Source of the DNA: Microstegium vimineum
Lineage: Eukaryota; Streptophyta; Magnoliopsida; Poales; Poaceae
Length of the DNA: 64,000 nucleotides
Direction: 5' to 3'
Assembly: GCA_022036555.1 (NCBI GenBank)
Contig: CM039123.1
Span: 17,334,326-17,398,325, forward strand
Below the pieces are notes generated by a model. It saw only the letters and a list, made by a program, of their open reading frames with translations, did not search any database and was not told where the DNA came from. The position numbers and the translations under genes are program-made. Positions 10,086-21,439 of this stretch are shown here, piece by piece. Every line of letters begins with the position of its first letter. Within the stretch, counting starts at the first letter, position 1.

Positions 10086-12841
10086 CTCCTCCAGCTCTCC
10101 TTGATCAACTCGTCTACCAAGCCTGTCATGGGCACTGAGCTTGCCCCCAGTCGGTCATGTGCCGATCTGTTTTCTCTGAACGGCTTGGCGTACCTAGGTG
10201 CCTGGTCATCAAAACAAGGTCTCTTACCTGACCGATCGGCAGTGTAATACCCATTGCACTCTGGACAATCATCGGCAGTGGGCAGCCTGATGCCTTCTTC
10301 CCAGCAGTGAACGAAGAAGGGGCACCTCCAGTGGTCTTTATGCCGAAGCCATTCCCGGTGCTCTTCTTCTTCTTGCCGATATCGCTCTTCACGTGATTGC
10401 CGATGATCTCACCTTGGCTGCTTGTGTGTGATCACAATCCCAGGACCCCTGTTGGCGCTGCTACCTTCATCGGCACCCTTCTTTCCCTTCCTGTCATCGG
10501 CAAACCTTCTTGCGTCGCGCTCAGGTACTTGGTGATTAGGATCTACCGACGAGTTCTTCCTAGCAGCTTCCGATGTCAGCACTTTAGTTTTCCCACTAGC
10601 TTCCACCATGTTGTTTGGAAACGGGTGCTGATCAATCTTCATCGGCTTCTGGACCTTAGAATTTTCAAACTTGATTCATCCAGACTCAATCTCTGACTGC
10701 AGTTGCTGCCTGAACACCTTGTAGTCATTGGTACTGTGAGAGGTCGCATTATGCCATTTGCAGTACCTAATCTTCTTGAGCTCCTCGGCCGATGGAATTA
10801 CTTGGTTAGTTAATTCGTCCTTCTTGAAGTAATAAGTCAAACATCCTATCGGCCTTGGTAATGTCAAAGGTGAACCTTTCTGTCTCTTTCTGGCCGAACG
10901 GACAAGACACAGGCTTTTTATCCTTCACCCATTCGGCCGCATCGATGCTCAGCTCCTCATCTGACCCAGAGTCTTCTTCTTTCCCGATGAAGGTCACCTA
11001 CTTGTTCCAAGTCTTCCTGAGTTCAAAGGTTTTGATATCTTGATCGGCAATCCTTTGCGCCAGATGACTTAGGCTTTCAAATTCTTGGGACGCATACTTG
11101 TCCTTGATGTGCGGTAGTAATCCTTGGAAGGCCAAATCTGCCAGTTGCCGATCATCAAGCACCAGACTGTAGCATTTGTTCTTCACATCCCGTAGCCTCT
11201 GAACAAAGCTTTCTACCGATTCATCGTTGCGTTGCCTCATCTTGACCAAATCGGTAAGCTTCTTCTCATGTATGCCAGCGAAGAAGTATTTATGAAATTG
11301 TCTCTCTAGATCGGCCCATGTGATCACAGAGTTTGGAGGCAATGATATGAACCATGTGAATGCCGATCCAGACAATGATGAAGAGAACAATCTCACCCTT
11401 AACTCCTCCCTGCTGGCAGCTTCTCCGCACTGGATAATGAAGCGGTTGATGTGCTCCATGGTTGACGTGTCGTCTTGGCCTGAGAACTTGGTAAAATTGG
11501 GTACTTTGTATCGATTTGGAAGAGGAATCAAGTCATATGCAGGAGGATACGAAGTCCGATAAGAGTATGTATTGACTTTGGGTTTGATGCCGAACTGTTC
11601 TTTCATGACTTCGGCGATCTTATCAGCCCAATATGCATCCTGCTCTTGCCGACTCATTGCTGGTTGTTGACTGGTGGAGCCGGCTGATGTGCCTCTTGAA
11701 GATGATGCGGAGTAGTCACAGGCGCAACACCAGTCATCTGAGCACTATGCATCGGTTGATGCACCGATGGATAGTTTTGCACACTTAGCAGATTAGGTTG
11801 ATTCACTGTATTCATCGGTTGCTGTACCGATGGTCCGCTCTGAGTGTACGCTAGGCCTCCATAATGATGCATCGACACGCCAGGCTGTTGAGTTGGCGGC
11901 TGGTTGGCCCATCCAGGATAATAAATCATCGGCATTTGGCTTACCGATGGCTGATAGCTGACTGGAGCATGTGGCTCTTGTATTCTAGAGCAATCAATCA
12001 CCAGATTACTTTGGGGAACCAGCACTCCAGCTTGAGGATTCGCCACCAGGGGTTGACTGCCAGCTGTTATAATGTGTTGCATCGGCATAGAGCTTGCCGA
12101 TGGTGGCATCAGAGGTATCTTAGGAATTACTTGAAGATCTTCTGATGGCACTTGCATAGTTGGAGAAGGCGCAAAGTAATGCATCACAGGGGCCACCGGC
12201 TGTGATTGTGTTGCCGATGCTATAGAGCCCTTCCAAACTGAGCTGTCTCCCTGCACCAGGTTAGAACTAGGGAATAAATGTGGAGGCATACCGTATCCCC
12301 ACTAGTTGACGGGGGCTGGTTGACTCTGGATGGCAGGTCCTGAATTTGCCGACGCCACTGAATCTGTATTGAGCCTGATGATGCTTTCAGGGTTCGGCCT
12401 TGGCGGTATAGTCACATCGACAGACGACTGCACAGGAGTAGAAGACGTCAGCGGGGCTGCCGATGGACTTATAGATGCCGATCCAGGTTGATGATACACT
12501 GGACCAACATACTGAGGTGCTTGCCCTTCTTTGAATGTTTGCATGAAAGCATTGTAGACAGTATTGGACAGCACGCCAGAGTGGCTAATTAATGCTTGAC
12601 TTAGAGCAGAATTAACCATCTCTCGTAGCTTACCAGGATTGGTGTCGTACGTGACCTGCCGTGGCAACGGCGGATCTTGCTTCTGGATTGCTTCACCGCT
12701 CCTACTGAGGCTGAAGGATTTAAGATACAATTGTTTGTACTCCTTCATAGCCCGCTCCATGGCCTGCTTTTGATCATCTCTCAGATCGGCCTCGGAGACT
12801 TCAATGACGTTCCTCTGGTTAACGTCGGCGGTATCACCCAT
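10086..12841 (-). pseudogene. Tat-1 gag
   Basis: Starts with ATG at 12841 just inside the primer site. A Gln/Pro-rich N-terminal part (12841-11654) is followed by the capsid-like retrotransposon gag block (RLFSSSLSGSAFTWFISLPP and ADLERQFHKYF near 11400-11300) and a degenerate zinc-knuckle-like CKWHNATSHSTND (near 10760), then basic sequence. Breaks: TAG 12302-12304, a frameshift where TGA and ATG overlap at 11654-11657, TAG 10998-11000, and frameshifts near 10810, 10400 and 10100. Confidence 0.75.
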
Positions 12842-12868
12842 TATAGATGTGTAGATTTGTATAATCGA

Positions 12869-12886
12869 GTCCCACTGGGCGTGCCA
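12869..12886 (-). other. Tat-1 primer binding site
   Basis: TGGCACGCCCAGTGGGAC lies 7 nt inside the 5' LTR on the minus strand. It resembles the TGGCGCGCC-type sites of grass Tat elements. I do not assign the tRNA. Confidence 0.55.
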
Positions 12887-12893
12887 AAAGAGG

Positions 12894-13992
12894 TGTTGAC
12901 ACAAAAAGCGTCAGGATCTGCGAACACCTCGGGCTTATACCCGAAATTCGATATCCGGAGGCGTGCCAGTCGATTTGACCAGTTAATCGACAAGGACGAT
13001 AACTAGAACAAGATCCAATCCAGACAACGGCGATGCGCCCGGATGCTGGGATTGAGGCTTGATCAGGATAACTAGAGCAGAGCTGAACGAGGCAACAACG
13101 ATGCGCCCGGATGCCAAAGCTCAGAGGTACTCCCACGCGGAACTTGCAAGGATTTGACGGAGATCAAGCTGATGCAGCCCGTCGAAGCTTGAAGAACTCG
13201 TTGATAAGCTATAACTAATGCAATAAAGAGTAAATTGCGATAAAAAGTACAAAATTGGTTTGTTTGATATTGGATTGATTGTCATACACGTAGCCCTTGG
13301 GCACATATTTATACTCCCGCATGGAGAGTTGTACAAAGACACGACTCGTATCCTTTCTAAAACAAACTCCTAACTTTAAGAAAACTGACTCGCGCAGGAG
13401 TCGGATCTAAAACAATAATATTATTTTCCTAAACAAACACACCTATTTTAAAGGAAAACAAACGACTCATGCAAGAGTCGGACTCAAACTGCTATAATAA
13501 TACTAGTATAAAATCACCAGTTTCCTTATACCTCTCCTCGATGGAAACTTTTCATCGGCAGATCCCTTCAATCCGCAGTTTTCTTCTTTGGCCACCAGTA
13601 ATCCTCCGCTGATATCACATGCTAAGTCACCCTGTACTCATCGGCACCCTATGCCTATCGGCATCGGCAATATTTCCCGATCGGCCACTTATACTGGCAA
13701 CTGTCTTTATCAATCAGTCCCTATCAACAATCGGCAACCACTCTTTATCGGCAATCGACAATGTCTCCTCATCGCCAATCCGCAATAACAACTTTACAGT
13801 CCAGGCGACCTAACGTCACCAATTAACCTTATCGGCAAGGACCATCCAACCTCCATCAGCAACACACTTAGTCTTCCCACAACATATTCCCATCGGCAAT
13901 ACTGGCTCACGATTTCCCGATGCCGATGGAACACGGCTGCTGACCAGTCAAGCCTTAGCTCATTTGACACGTGCTGAAAAACGGTGTCAACA
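12894..13992 (-). repeat. Tat-1 5' LTR
   Basis: Its partner is 1031-2129. It begins TGTTGACACCG and ends TGTGTCAACA on the minus strand, next to the primer binding site. The ATCGGC/GCCGAT cluster (13550-13930) lies upstream of the TATA box. Confidence 0.93.
13306..13313 (-). promoter_or_regulatory. TATA box of the Tat-1 5' LTR
   Basis: TATAAATA on the minus strand within GAGTATAAATATGTG. The same box is kept in the 3' LTR (1450-1457). Transcription would start about 30 bp further down and run into gag. Confidence 0.65.
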
Positions 13993-13997
13993 AGGTG
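13993..13997. other. Target site duplication AGGTG, right copy (Tat-1)
   Basis: Identical to 1026-1030. Confidence 0.9.
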
Positions 13998-14052
13998 ACT
14001 AAAATATTTTAGTCCACTAAAGTTTAAGAGGTGAGAACCAAACAGAGCCTCA
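13993..14052. repeat. Right remnant of the MITE split by Tat-1
   Basis: This begins with the second copy of AGGTG, carries ACTAAA/TTTAGT words, and ends with the inverted match of the left terminus (AAGTTTAAGAGGTGAGAACC). Confidence 0.55.
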
Positions 14053-14890
14053 GTTGTACAGTAGTATGCATTGATTGGTTATATCCATAACTATATATTC
14101 CTTGTGTCTATAAAAGAATAAATTTCTGAAGTGTCCTAAGTTAAACTTTTTAAACTTTGACCAAATTTTTATAAAAAAGAAATAAAAGTTACGATATCAA
14201 ATTAGTATCATTAGATTTATGGTAGAACATATGGTGCATAGTGGATGCAATGGAACGCTTGCATAGCTAGATACGGTCCATTTTTAGGGAGAGTGAGATG
14301 CAAGCCTAGCCTGCTTTGAGGATAGTGCTAACTCGCATAAGGATGTATGTAGTTAACCAAATAGCCTCAACTTACATATCCTTAGTCTAGAGAAAGAGTT
14401 ATAGAGACAACCAATCAAACCCATAGCAAATTAAGGTGAGGCGTGAATAACTTGATAAGCATTGAAGACTATGGCACTATACCTGGCCATTCAGTTAACC
14501 GGACCAATGGGTTCGGTTTCTCCATTTTACAAAATCGCTTAGGCCTTGTTCGGTTCTTGTCGATCAATTCCAGCTCTTGAATAGTTTCTAGCCAGGATCA
14601 AGTGGATCCACTTCCTCCACTCATTCTTAGTCTAATTCAAAACCTACCCCAATTTATTTTTAGTGTGATTCAAAATCATGTTCGGCTAAACATGATCACA
14701 GGAACACATACATAAAACAAAAATAGGAAAAAAATTTGCTAGTTGCAGTGCTAGTGCACTTGCTATCACATGACAAGTCTGCTACTTCACATGAAAATAG
14801 AAAATAAAACATCACTGTTGCAAGATTATATGGCACTAGAAATTTACACGAGAATAACATAGATGTGTCAAAAAAAATTAAATTATCATT
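14053..14890. other. Gene-free stretch, AT-rich, with decayed MITE-like pieces
   Basis: 14120-14215 has the AAGTTAAACTTTTTAAACTTTGACCAA style of grass MITEs (read from word usage). 14545-14690 begins GGCCTTGTTCGG and looks like another decayed MITE. I see no coding frame. Confidence 0.35.
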
Positions 14891-15351
14891 TGTGGGGGTA
14901 AAACCCCCACTCACAATTAAACATGGGTTGCACCATTCATGATGTCCCAGCTCACAAGGAAGTGTACGGCGAGATCTGCCGCTTGGAGTTCCATGCGGCG
15001 GAAGCAAACTCATACTTAGCAAGCACGGAGATCTAGTCGATTAGAAAAAATAGTCGTATCTTATACGGTTTTGGCAACTGTAATCGGCTAAGGATTAGAT
15101 TCAGATCTGTAACTTTACCCTCTGACCTATATAAGGAGGGTAGGGACCCCACCGAAAAACACATCATCATATCAATACAATCCACTGCAAAGCAGGACGT
15201 AGGTATTACGGCAATCTCAACGGCCGAACCTGGGTAAAATCCCGTGTCTGTCTTGCGAAACCATCAAGTTTGCTATGTAGTGCACGTTCATCGATTCATC
15301 TACCACCGTGGGTATACCCCTCTATGGACTGCCGGTGATATTTTATCGATA
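14891..15351 (+). repeat. LTR of a truncated Ty3/gypsy (Tat-type) element
   Basis: Begins TGTGGGGGTAAAACCCCCAC, an inverted-repeat LTR start. It has a TATATAAG box at 15128-15135 and the CGAACCTGGGTAAAA segment usual near the R/U5 of such LTRs. It ends at CGATA, probably a changed CGACA, directly before a primer-site match. About 461 bp. Confidence 0.55.
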
Positions 15352-15476
15352 GTGGCATGCCAAGTAGGGGATGTGCGTAAAGACATTGGTGCGAGCTTGA
15401 TGGTCGTCACCTTCCCCGTCGCCATAGAGGTCATGCTCAGTTTCATCTTGACTGTCGGCTTGGTGACTTAAACATA
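15352..15476 (+). mobile_element. Primer binding site and leader remnant of the same truncated element
   Basis: GTGGCATGCCAAGTAGGGG corresponds to TGGCGCGCCAGGTAGGGG with C-to-T type changes. About 100 bp of leader follows, then unrelated AT-rich DNA, so the element body is lost. Confidence 0.5.
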
Positions 15477-15821
15477 GTTGAGGACATGTGCTCATTTATC
15501 TTGAAAGAAATCATTCCATACGATTTGAAATATCACGATGCTGCCAGCATCTTAGCCAGCCCACCATATATAGTACTCACATAGATTAGTAAGCTCCATC
15601 TTAGTGAAGACGGTTATTAGAGCACTTGTGAAAATTTTGATGCATATAGTGTGTGATGTAAATACATTTAATTTTATGTTTGTGAGCATTAAACTTTGAT
15701 GTAAATATGTGTAACTTTATGTTTGTGAGCATGAAACAATTTCAGCGTGCTAATTATAAATGTATGAAATAATTAAATAACATGTTGCTATAATTGAATA
15801 TCATCTAATAGGGTTTAGTAG

Positions 15822-15859
<38 letters not shown>

Positions 15860-17341
15860 GGTCTAGTTTAAATTTCATAAAATAGCGAAAAAACTTTACA
15901 CATGCGACTCACTAAAGAAAACTGCCAGTGAAAATTAATTTTCATTAGCGGTTCTTAAGTGACAGTATGTATAGTGGGTGTATATCACAAGCCTCAGCGC
16001 TAGCAGTTCTAAAAACCCGTCACCGTCCGTATAATGCTTGAAAGCTAACACGCTTCGAAGTAACCGTCAGGACATACGGCATCAATGTACTGCCCTGGTA
16101 GCATAACCAGTGTAGGGTTTCACATCGATAGCAAAAGACAAGAAGAAATATTATATTAAAAAAGTAAAGTAAAAAAATTATATTGATAGATCCGTGTTAT
16201 CGATAGACCACTATGATGGTAATAATAGCAATTTAGCGATGCATAGATTAATTCTGACAATCAGGAAAGGAACAACAACATATATCATGTATATACGAGC
16301 TGCTACTAGCGCTACGATCTGAGAAAAGTTTATAATTTGTAGCGCTAATAACATAGTGAAAATAAGAACGAGGAAGGGAGTCAGAGGGAACATCATTACA
16401 ACGGGAATTCGACGGCGTCGGTGATGGTGTGAGTAGACGGCATCGGGGAAGAAGACGGCGGCGGCGTAGAGGGAAGAAGACGTCGGCGCGTAGAGGGAAG
16501 AAGACGTCCAGTGAGCAGTCGCGACGACGCTTCCCGAAAACCTAATATGTCCCCTACCCCGTGCAGGGACGCGAGGAGACGCCAGCTTCAGAGGCTGCTC
16601 TCTCGGCGCCGATGGCACGTCGGCGACGGGATGGGGAAGAATGGCAGCAGCGCAGCGCAGTGGACAGGAAGGGATGAATCTCATACTGAGGACGACATCT
16701 CGCTCTTTACTTATACACGCGTCGCAGCTAAGGAAAGCAATTAGCCGCTTAATCGCAACATTACGATAATTGACCTGCCAATTAGTACACTTACCATAAT
16801 ACGAAAATAATTGCTTGCAAAAATTGACCAGCGCAATTTTCTCCATGCATGCAAAAATTTAGAGCAGCAAAAGGAAGTCGTGCACCCGCAAGATCGGAAC
16901 GGGAAATTGCCGGACCATTCAAGCGCATGTCGTACACGCGCGCCCATTGGCCCCGCCCCGCCCGGCGAGGCGAGGCGAGCGGAGCGCATGTTTCTTCCTT
17001 TCCTCTCCTCATCCATTGCTTCAACTAGAAGAAGTGAGCTCACCTCTTTAAGGAGGTCTCACTCCTAGATAGGCAATGTGGGACTAAAGTCCCACACCAT
17101 GCCATACATGTGTGAGTGAGCCTTTGGAATTTATCGGAGTCGTTATTTGGGCTTCGGCCCAAAAACTTTAACAATCCCCCACCAGATCCCAAGGGCACGC
17201 GAGTCATAGTCAAGATAGACCCATCCACAACTGCACAATGGACTAGGCCTTGAATTGGAAGTTTGGTGTGAATGGGCTTCACTTGAAGTCTTGACTGATA
17301 CTAGGCTGCCAAAGCCAACCCCGCGAGTGGAGCGTATAAGT
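15477..17341. other. Unresolved low-copy-looking region
   Basis: No gene is recognised. 15900-16030 has GCCAGTGAAAA/AGCGGTTCT words that recall CACTA subterminal repeats, at low confidence. A 24-bp tandem repeat (about 2.6 copies, GGAAGAAGACGnCGGCG) lies at 16447-16509. 16900-17000 is CG-rich. A perfect 8-bp hairpin, GTGGGACT/AGTCCCAC, is at 17078-17095. A 211-codon minus-strand frame (16211-16846) has a hydrophobic C-terminus but no recognisable domain and may be chance. Confidence 0.3.
15826..15856. repeat. AT microsatellite
   Basis: About 15 TA units in a row. Confidence 0.9.
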
Positions 17342-17397
17342 TGTCGGATACCTAAGAATAGGGTACCCTAACACCGGACTTCGCAAAAACAAAATCA

Positions 17398-17614
17398 CCC
17401 TCGGGGGCTCTCCGCCCCAACCAACCAAGGCAACGACGCTCCCTCGGAAGCTCTTCCGCCTCGTCCGAGCCAGGGTGACGTCATCCGTGACGCATCCACC
17501 CTCGGAGGCCTCTCCGCCTCGTCCGAGCTAGGGTGACGTCATCCGTGAAAAATGTACCCTCGGGGGCTTCTCCGCCTTGTCCGAGCTAGTGTGACGTCAC
17601 CCAACGACATCGTC
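17398..17614 (+). repeat. 58-bp tandem repeat in Tat-2 U3, each unit with TGACGTCA
   Basis: Units start at 17441, 17499 and 17557 (exact 58-bp period), after a partial unit at 17398. Each carries CCCTCGG...TCCGCC..GTCCGAGC and the palindrome TGACGTCA at 17476-17483, 17534-17541 and 17592-17599. TGACGTCA is a bZIP (TGA/CRE-type) binding core, so this looks like an enhancer array. Confidence 0.85.
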
Positions 17615-18112
17615 CTCTCCCGAAGACATTGCCACCACGGCCAAACCGGCTGACCTAGCCCGTAGTCAAAAGGTCCACAGTACCGCTTATCCTTAGGGAT
17701 GGGGCTCCAAGGCGTGAACCGCCATGCCTGCCCCTGTATATACCCTACGGTACGAGCCCTTGTGCTGCCTAACCACCGATAGACATTCATCATACCCGCA
17801 CCATGCCATCGACGGACACTTGAACAGGGATTAGGGTATTCACAGCCCTGTACGACGGAACGCGGGGGTGCCTGGCCCTGTGCTGCCAACCCCCTCCCAT
17901 GCCCTAATCGAGGAATAGTGACTTTCCCGATCACAAGGCGCATGGCTACAGCCTCGTCAAGGACGAACAGGATCAGGGCGACATGTCTACAGGCGCAGTC
18001 TCCCCTGGGAAGGAAGACGGACCGAAGCTCGGAGCGCTCCCAAGTCAGCAGTCCATACCGGGCCCACGATATCTCCCTCTCTCTCTATTGTACTCCACCA
18101 TCTCTCCCTACG

Positions 18113-18120
18113 TATAAAGG
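18113..18120 (+). promoter_or_regulatory. TATA box of the Tat-2 LTR
   Basis: TATAAAGG follows a CT-rich stretch, about 515 bp downstream of the last TGACGTCA. Confidence 0.55.
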
Positions 18121-18447
18121 GGGTGAATGAACCCTCAATCTCGAGATATCTCTCTCGACACTCCGATTCACACACACATACTCGCATCCACGCGAGCACA
18201 CACCAGAACCAAGAACCTCATACGCACGAGACCTGGGAACCGGCTTCCCTCTCTCGCCAAAGCTTGTAGCTCCTCTCTACGAGCACTCCGCGCTCGGTAT
18301 TACGACTCCGCAGTAGACTGGACGTACGGCGTTTGTGCCTGAACCAGTATAAACCTTGTGTCCTCCGAGCGCAACCATCCGATCTCCGACACGCTTAGAA
18401 ATTTACTCGTTGGTTGTTTAGACCCCGTCATTTTAGACACCGACAGT

Positions 18448-18465
18448 TGTCGCGCCAGGTAGGGG
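18448..18465 (+). other. Tat-2 primer binding site
   Basis: TGTCGCGCCAGGTAGGGG lies two bases after the LTR end, close to the TGGCGCGCCAGGTAGGGG form. Confidence 0.65.
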
Positions 18466-18500
18466 AAGTTTGCGTGTCACCCGCATTTTTTGAGTTTCGG

Positions 18501-20558
18501 ATGGCAACTCACCACATCGATTTCGCGCCAGGCCCCATCGTTTACTTTGGTAACATGGACTTCCAGTGTCACAGGCAGGGGGCTGACTTGGTCCTCCGTC
18601 GCCCCACGGCATCCTCCGAGGTAGCCGTGGACGTCATCTCGGCATCCATGACCCACCTTGGCCTGTCTCCCTCCGGGGGGCAAATCACTCAGGGGGTGGC
18701 CGCCCCACGAGCCGACTATCCCGAGTTCGAGCGCCAGCTCGACACCCTGATGGGTCCCTAGCCGACTCAGGGGTCCCTGCACAACCTTTACTTGTCATTC
18801 GCCAACGTAGCGGCGCAGCTCGCGGGAGGACAACCGCTCTCCCGAGCTCATCAACGCGCCCACTCTGAAGGTGTTACCACGTGGCATGCGGAATGCCGCC
18901 ACGTCTCATTCGGAGGCGGTGGCCACGGGTTTCTGTGCTGATCCCGCGGAGGGGACATGCATCGGGCTCTCCTCCCACCATCTCCGGTCCGTCTCTGACC
19001 TCCTCACGAGCTCGGAGGCCACCTAGTACGCCGACTCCAGCCGCGGAAGCGCCAATCCCTGGGAGCCCCTGGACTTCGAAGGTCTGGGGGATAAGGAGGC
19101 CTTCTATGGCTTCTTGCACGCCAGCGATTACCTGCTCGGCTCTGGTTCGAGCGACCACAGCGCCGGCCGCGGGTGTGAGTGCTTTATGTGCCACTCTCCA
19201 CCGCGCAGGGCCGCCGTCGACGCCACCCTCATCGAAGACGGGGACGGCGACGGCATCCACATGCCCGTCGATGGGGCGAGGTCACCAGCACCTGCGCTGC
19301 GGGGCGACCTGCAGTCCTCAGATGCCCAACGGGCTACCTGCAAGAGCTCCACGACATGGAGCGGAAGCGCAAGGAAGGGCAGCGATGAGTAACGTTCGAG
19401 CGTGAACAGCTCGAGCGCGGAACTGTTAGGGCCCCCGAAGAGCCCCGTGCTCAAAGGGAAGCCCGAGCGGTACACCAACGCATCATCAACGACGAGCACG
19501 ACCCGCCGCAGTTCGCGCAGGCAAGGTAGAACATCGCGGCAACGGCGATGCTGCTCCGCAACCTCCCGGTCCCTAACACTCCCGAAGGGAAGCTCGCTCA
19601 TGACAAGATCAAATCCCTTCTATGGCGCGTCGCGGCTCAGCATGTCGAGAGCTCCGCGTCGCGAAGACGCAGGCTCAACTCCAGCCACCAGGCTGACAAG
19701 GTGCCTAACTACCGCGAGGGCTCAGTTGACCAAGGTCCCGCGCCGGACGGACGTCGACGTCCGATGGTTCATGCTCGCGTAGGTAACAAGCGCGACAAGA
19801 TCGACGCGCGCAAGCACGCCAAGCAGGACGGCGCAAGCAGAGGCTACCACGTCCGCCGTAGTGGTCGATACGATAGCGAAAAAGATCGGTCCCCCACGCC
19901 GGAGCCACCGGGCCCTCTGGCCTACATTCGCTGCATTCGCCATGCGCCGTTCCCGCAGCGTTTTCGGCAACCCACCAACATCGTCCGGTACTCCGGGGAG
20001 ACGAACCCCGGGCTTTGGCTCGACGACTACCACCTCCCCTGCCAGGCTAGAGGCGCGGACGACGATGAGTTCATCATCCACAACCTGCCGCTCCACCTTT
20101 CGGACTCGACCCGTACGTGGCTCGAGCATCTACCTCCCAACACCATCGATGGGTGGAGCGCGCTGCGGAGGGCCTTTATTAGGAACTTCCAGGGCACCTA
20201 CATGCGCCCATGGAACCCCTGGGATCTCCGCAGTTGCTGACAAAAGTCGGACGAGTCCCTCCAGGACTACATCCGTTGCTCCCAGCAGTGCTCCAAGCTC
20301 CCAACCACGGCCGACGCGGACGTGGTCGGGGCATTCCTCGCAGGGACCTCCTGCAAACAGCTGGCCCATGAGCTAGGCCGTGGCAACCCTCGCACCACCG
20401 TGCGACTCCTTGACATCGCCACGAGCTATGCATCGGGCGAAGAGGCAGTCGGTGCAATCTTCCACCCCAACAAAGGGAAGGGCAAGGACATGGAGGACGC
20501 CGGCGAAGACGGCTCCAACCGCGCCCAGAACAGGAACAAGAAGAAGGGCAAGCCGTAA
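18501..20558 (+). pseudogene. Tat-2 gag
   Basis: ATG at 18501 (MATHHIDFAPGP). The frame is broken repeatedly between 18760 and 19550. The capsid-like block is clear at 19900-20240 (GLWLDDYHL, NLPLHLSDSTRTWLEHLPP, ALRRAFIRNFQGTY). After TGA near 20240 it continues as LQDYIRCSQQCSKLP and ends in a Lys-rich tail (NRNKKKGKP). Strongly GC-rich compared with the neighbouring Athila and Sirevirus DNA. Confidence 0.75.
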
Positions 20559-20825
20559 CGGCGGCGGTGGCGACAACTTGGTCGCAGTGGCGGATTGCAA
20601 GACCCCCCTTCCCTAGGGCGGGAAGAAGGGGGCAAGTTCGACGACATGCTCACCAAGCCATGCCCGTATCACAACGAACCAGTCAAGCACACACTCTAGG
20701 AGTGTGAAATGATGGCCAGGTACTTCAAAGCCGTCCCCAATAAGGACGACCAGCCAAAGCAGCCACAGGACTAGGATGGGGACGAGGGTCGTGAAGACTC
20801 CTACCCCCACGTAAACAAGTGCCTC

Positions 20826-21435
20826 ATGATCTTCGGGGGCTCGGAGGCCTACGACTACAAGCGCCGGCAGGAGCGGGAGCGGCGCGAGGTATTTGCAGCC
20901 GCCCCGGAAACTTCGTTTTTCCTCAACTGGTCGGAGTCCGACATCACGTTCGGTCGAGATGACCACCCGAGCCACGTTCCCCAGCTGGGTCGCTATCCAC
21001 TCGTCATGGACCTGATCATAAGGGATGTACGCTTCACCAAGGTACTGATGGACGGGGGCAGCAGCCTTAACATCATGTACTACAACACCTTCAAGACCCT
21101 GGGGATATGCAGGAAGAAGCTCCGGTCGGAGGGGGTTCCCTTTCTGGGAATCGTGCCCGGAAAGCCAGTCCTGCCCATGGGGCAGATCGACTTGCTCGTA
21201 ACGTTCGGGGAGTCGAATAACTTCTGGAGCGAGCTCCTCACTTTCGAGGTCGTGACTTATCGTGGGGCATACCACACGGTTCTTGGGAGGCCATGTTTCG
21301 CGAAGTTCATGGCCATCCCCAACTACACCTACCTCAAGCTCAAGATGCCTGGACCGTGCGGCGTCATCACAGTCACCTCCGAGCTCAAGGAAGCGTACCA
21401 ATGCGACGTGGACAGTTGCGAAAACGCCATGGCCG
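20826..21435 (+). pseudogene. Tat-2 protease, cut off at its 3' end
   Basis: Contains FTKVLMDGGSSLNIMYYNTF (retropepsin Asp-Gly-Gly) and the later YHTVLGRPCFAKFMAIPNYTYLKLKMPG. Sequence of the opposite-strand Tat-3 gag takes over between about 21430 and 21475. RT would have followed here. Confidence 0.78.
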
Positions 21436-21439
21436 AGGT

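Larger units (their letters stand above)
1031..13992 (-). mobile_element. Tat-1: complete Ty3/gypsy element, Tat/Retand lineage, with an antisense extra gene
   Basis: Two 1099-bp LTRs (TGTTGACA...TGTCAACA) enclose, on the minus strand, gag, protease, RT, RNase H, a second RNase H and integrase. On the plus strand there is a spliced extra gene between integrase and the 3' LTR. The 5-bp target duplication AGGTG flanks the element exactly (1026-1030 and 13993-13997). The second RNase H and an antisense gene at this place are hallmarks of the Tat lineage. By hand alignment the LTRs differ at about 35 positions over about 1.08 kb (near 3%), mostly transitions. The protein genes carry several stops and frameshifts, so the copy is not autonomous today. 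The hexamer ATCGGC/GCCGAT is strongly over-represented throughout. Confidence 0.93.
17342..18445 (+). repeat. Tat-2 5' LTR
   Basis: Starts TGTCGGATACC and ends GACACCGACA directly before the primer site; 1104 bp. U3 holds a 58-bp tandem repeat and the TATA box is at 18113-18120. Confidence 0.82.

Noticed and set aside
11650..11660. Stop-start overlap (ATGA) in Tat-1 gag as translational coupling
   Set aside because: The flanking protein reads as one gag; a single-base shift in a decayed copy is the simpler reading.
15900..16130. CACTA transposon end
   Set aside because: A CACTAAAGAAAA and CAGTG/GCGGTT words are present, but no matching second terminus or 3-bp duplication was found.
16211..16846. 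211-codon minus-strand frame with hydrophobic C-terminus
   Set aside because: No recognisable domain, includes a 24-bp tandem repeat, and the N-terminal part has no supporting start or splice context.
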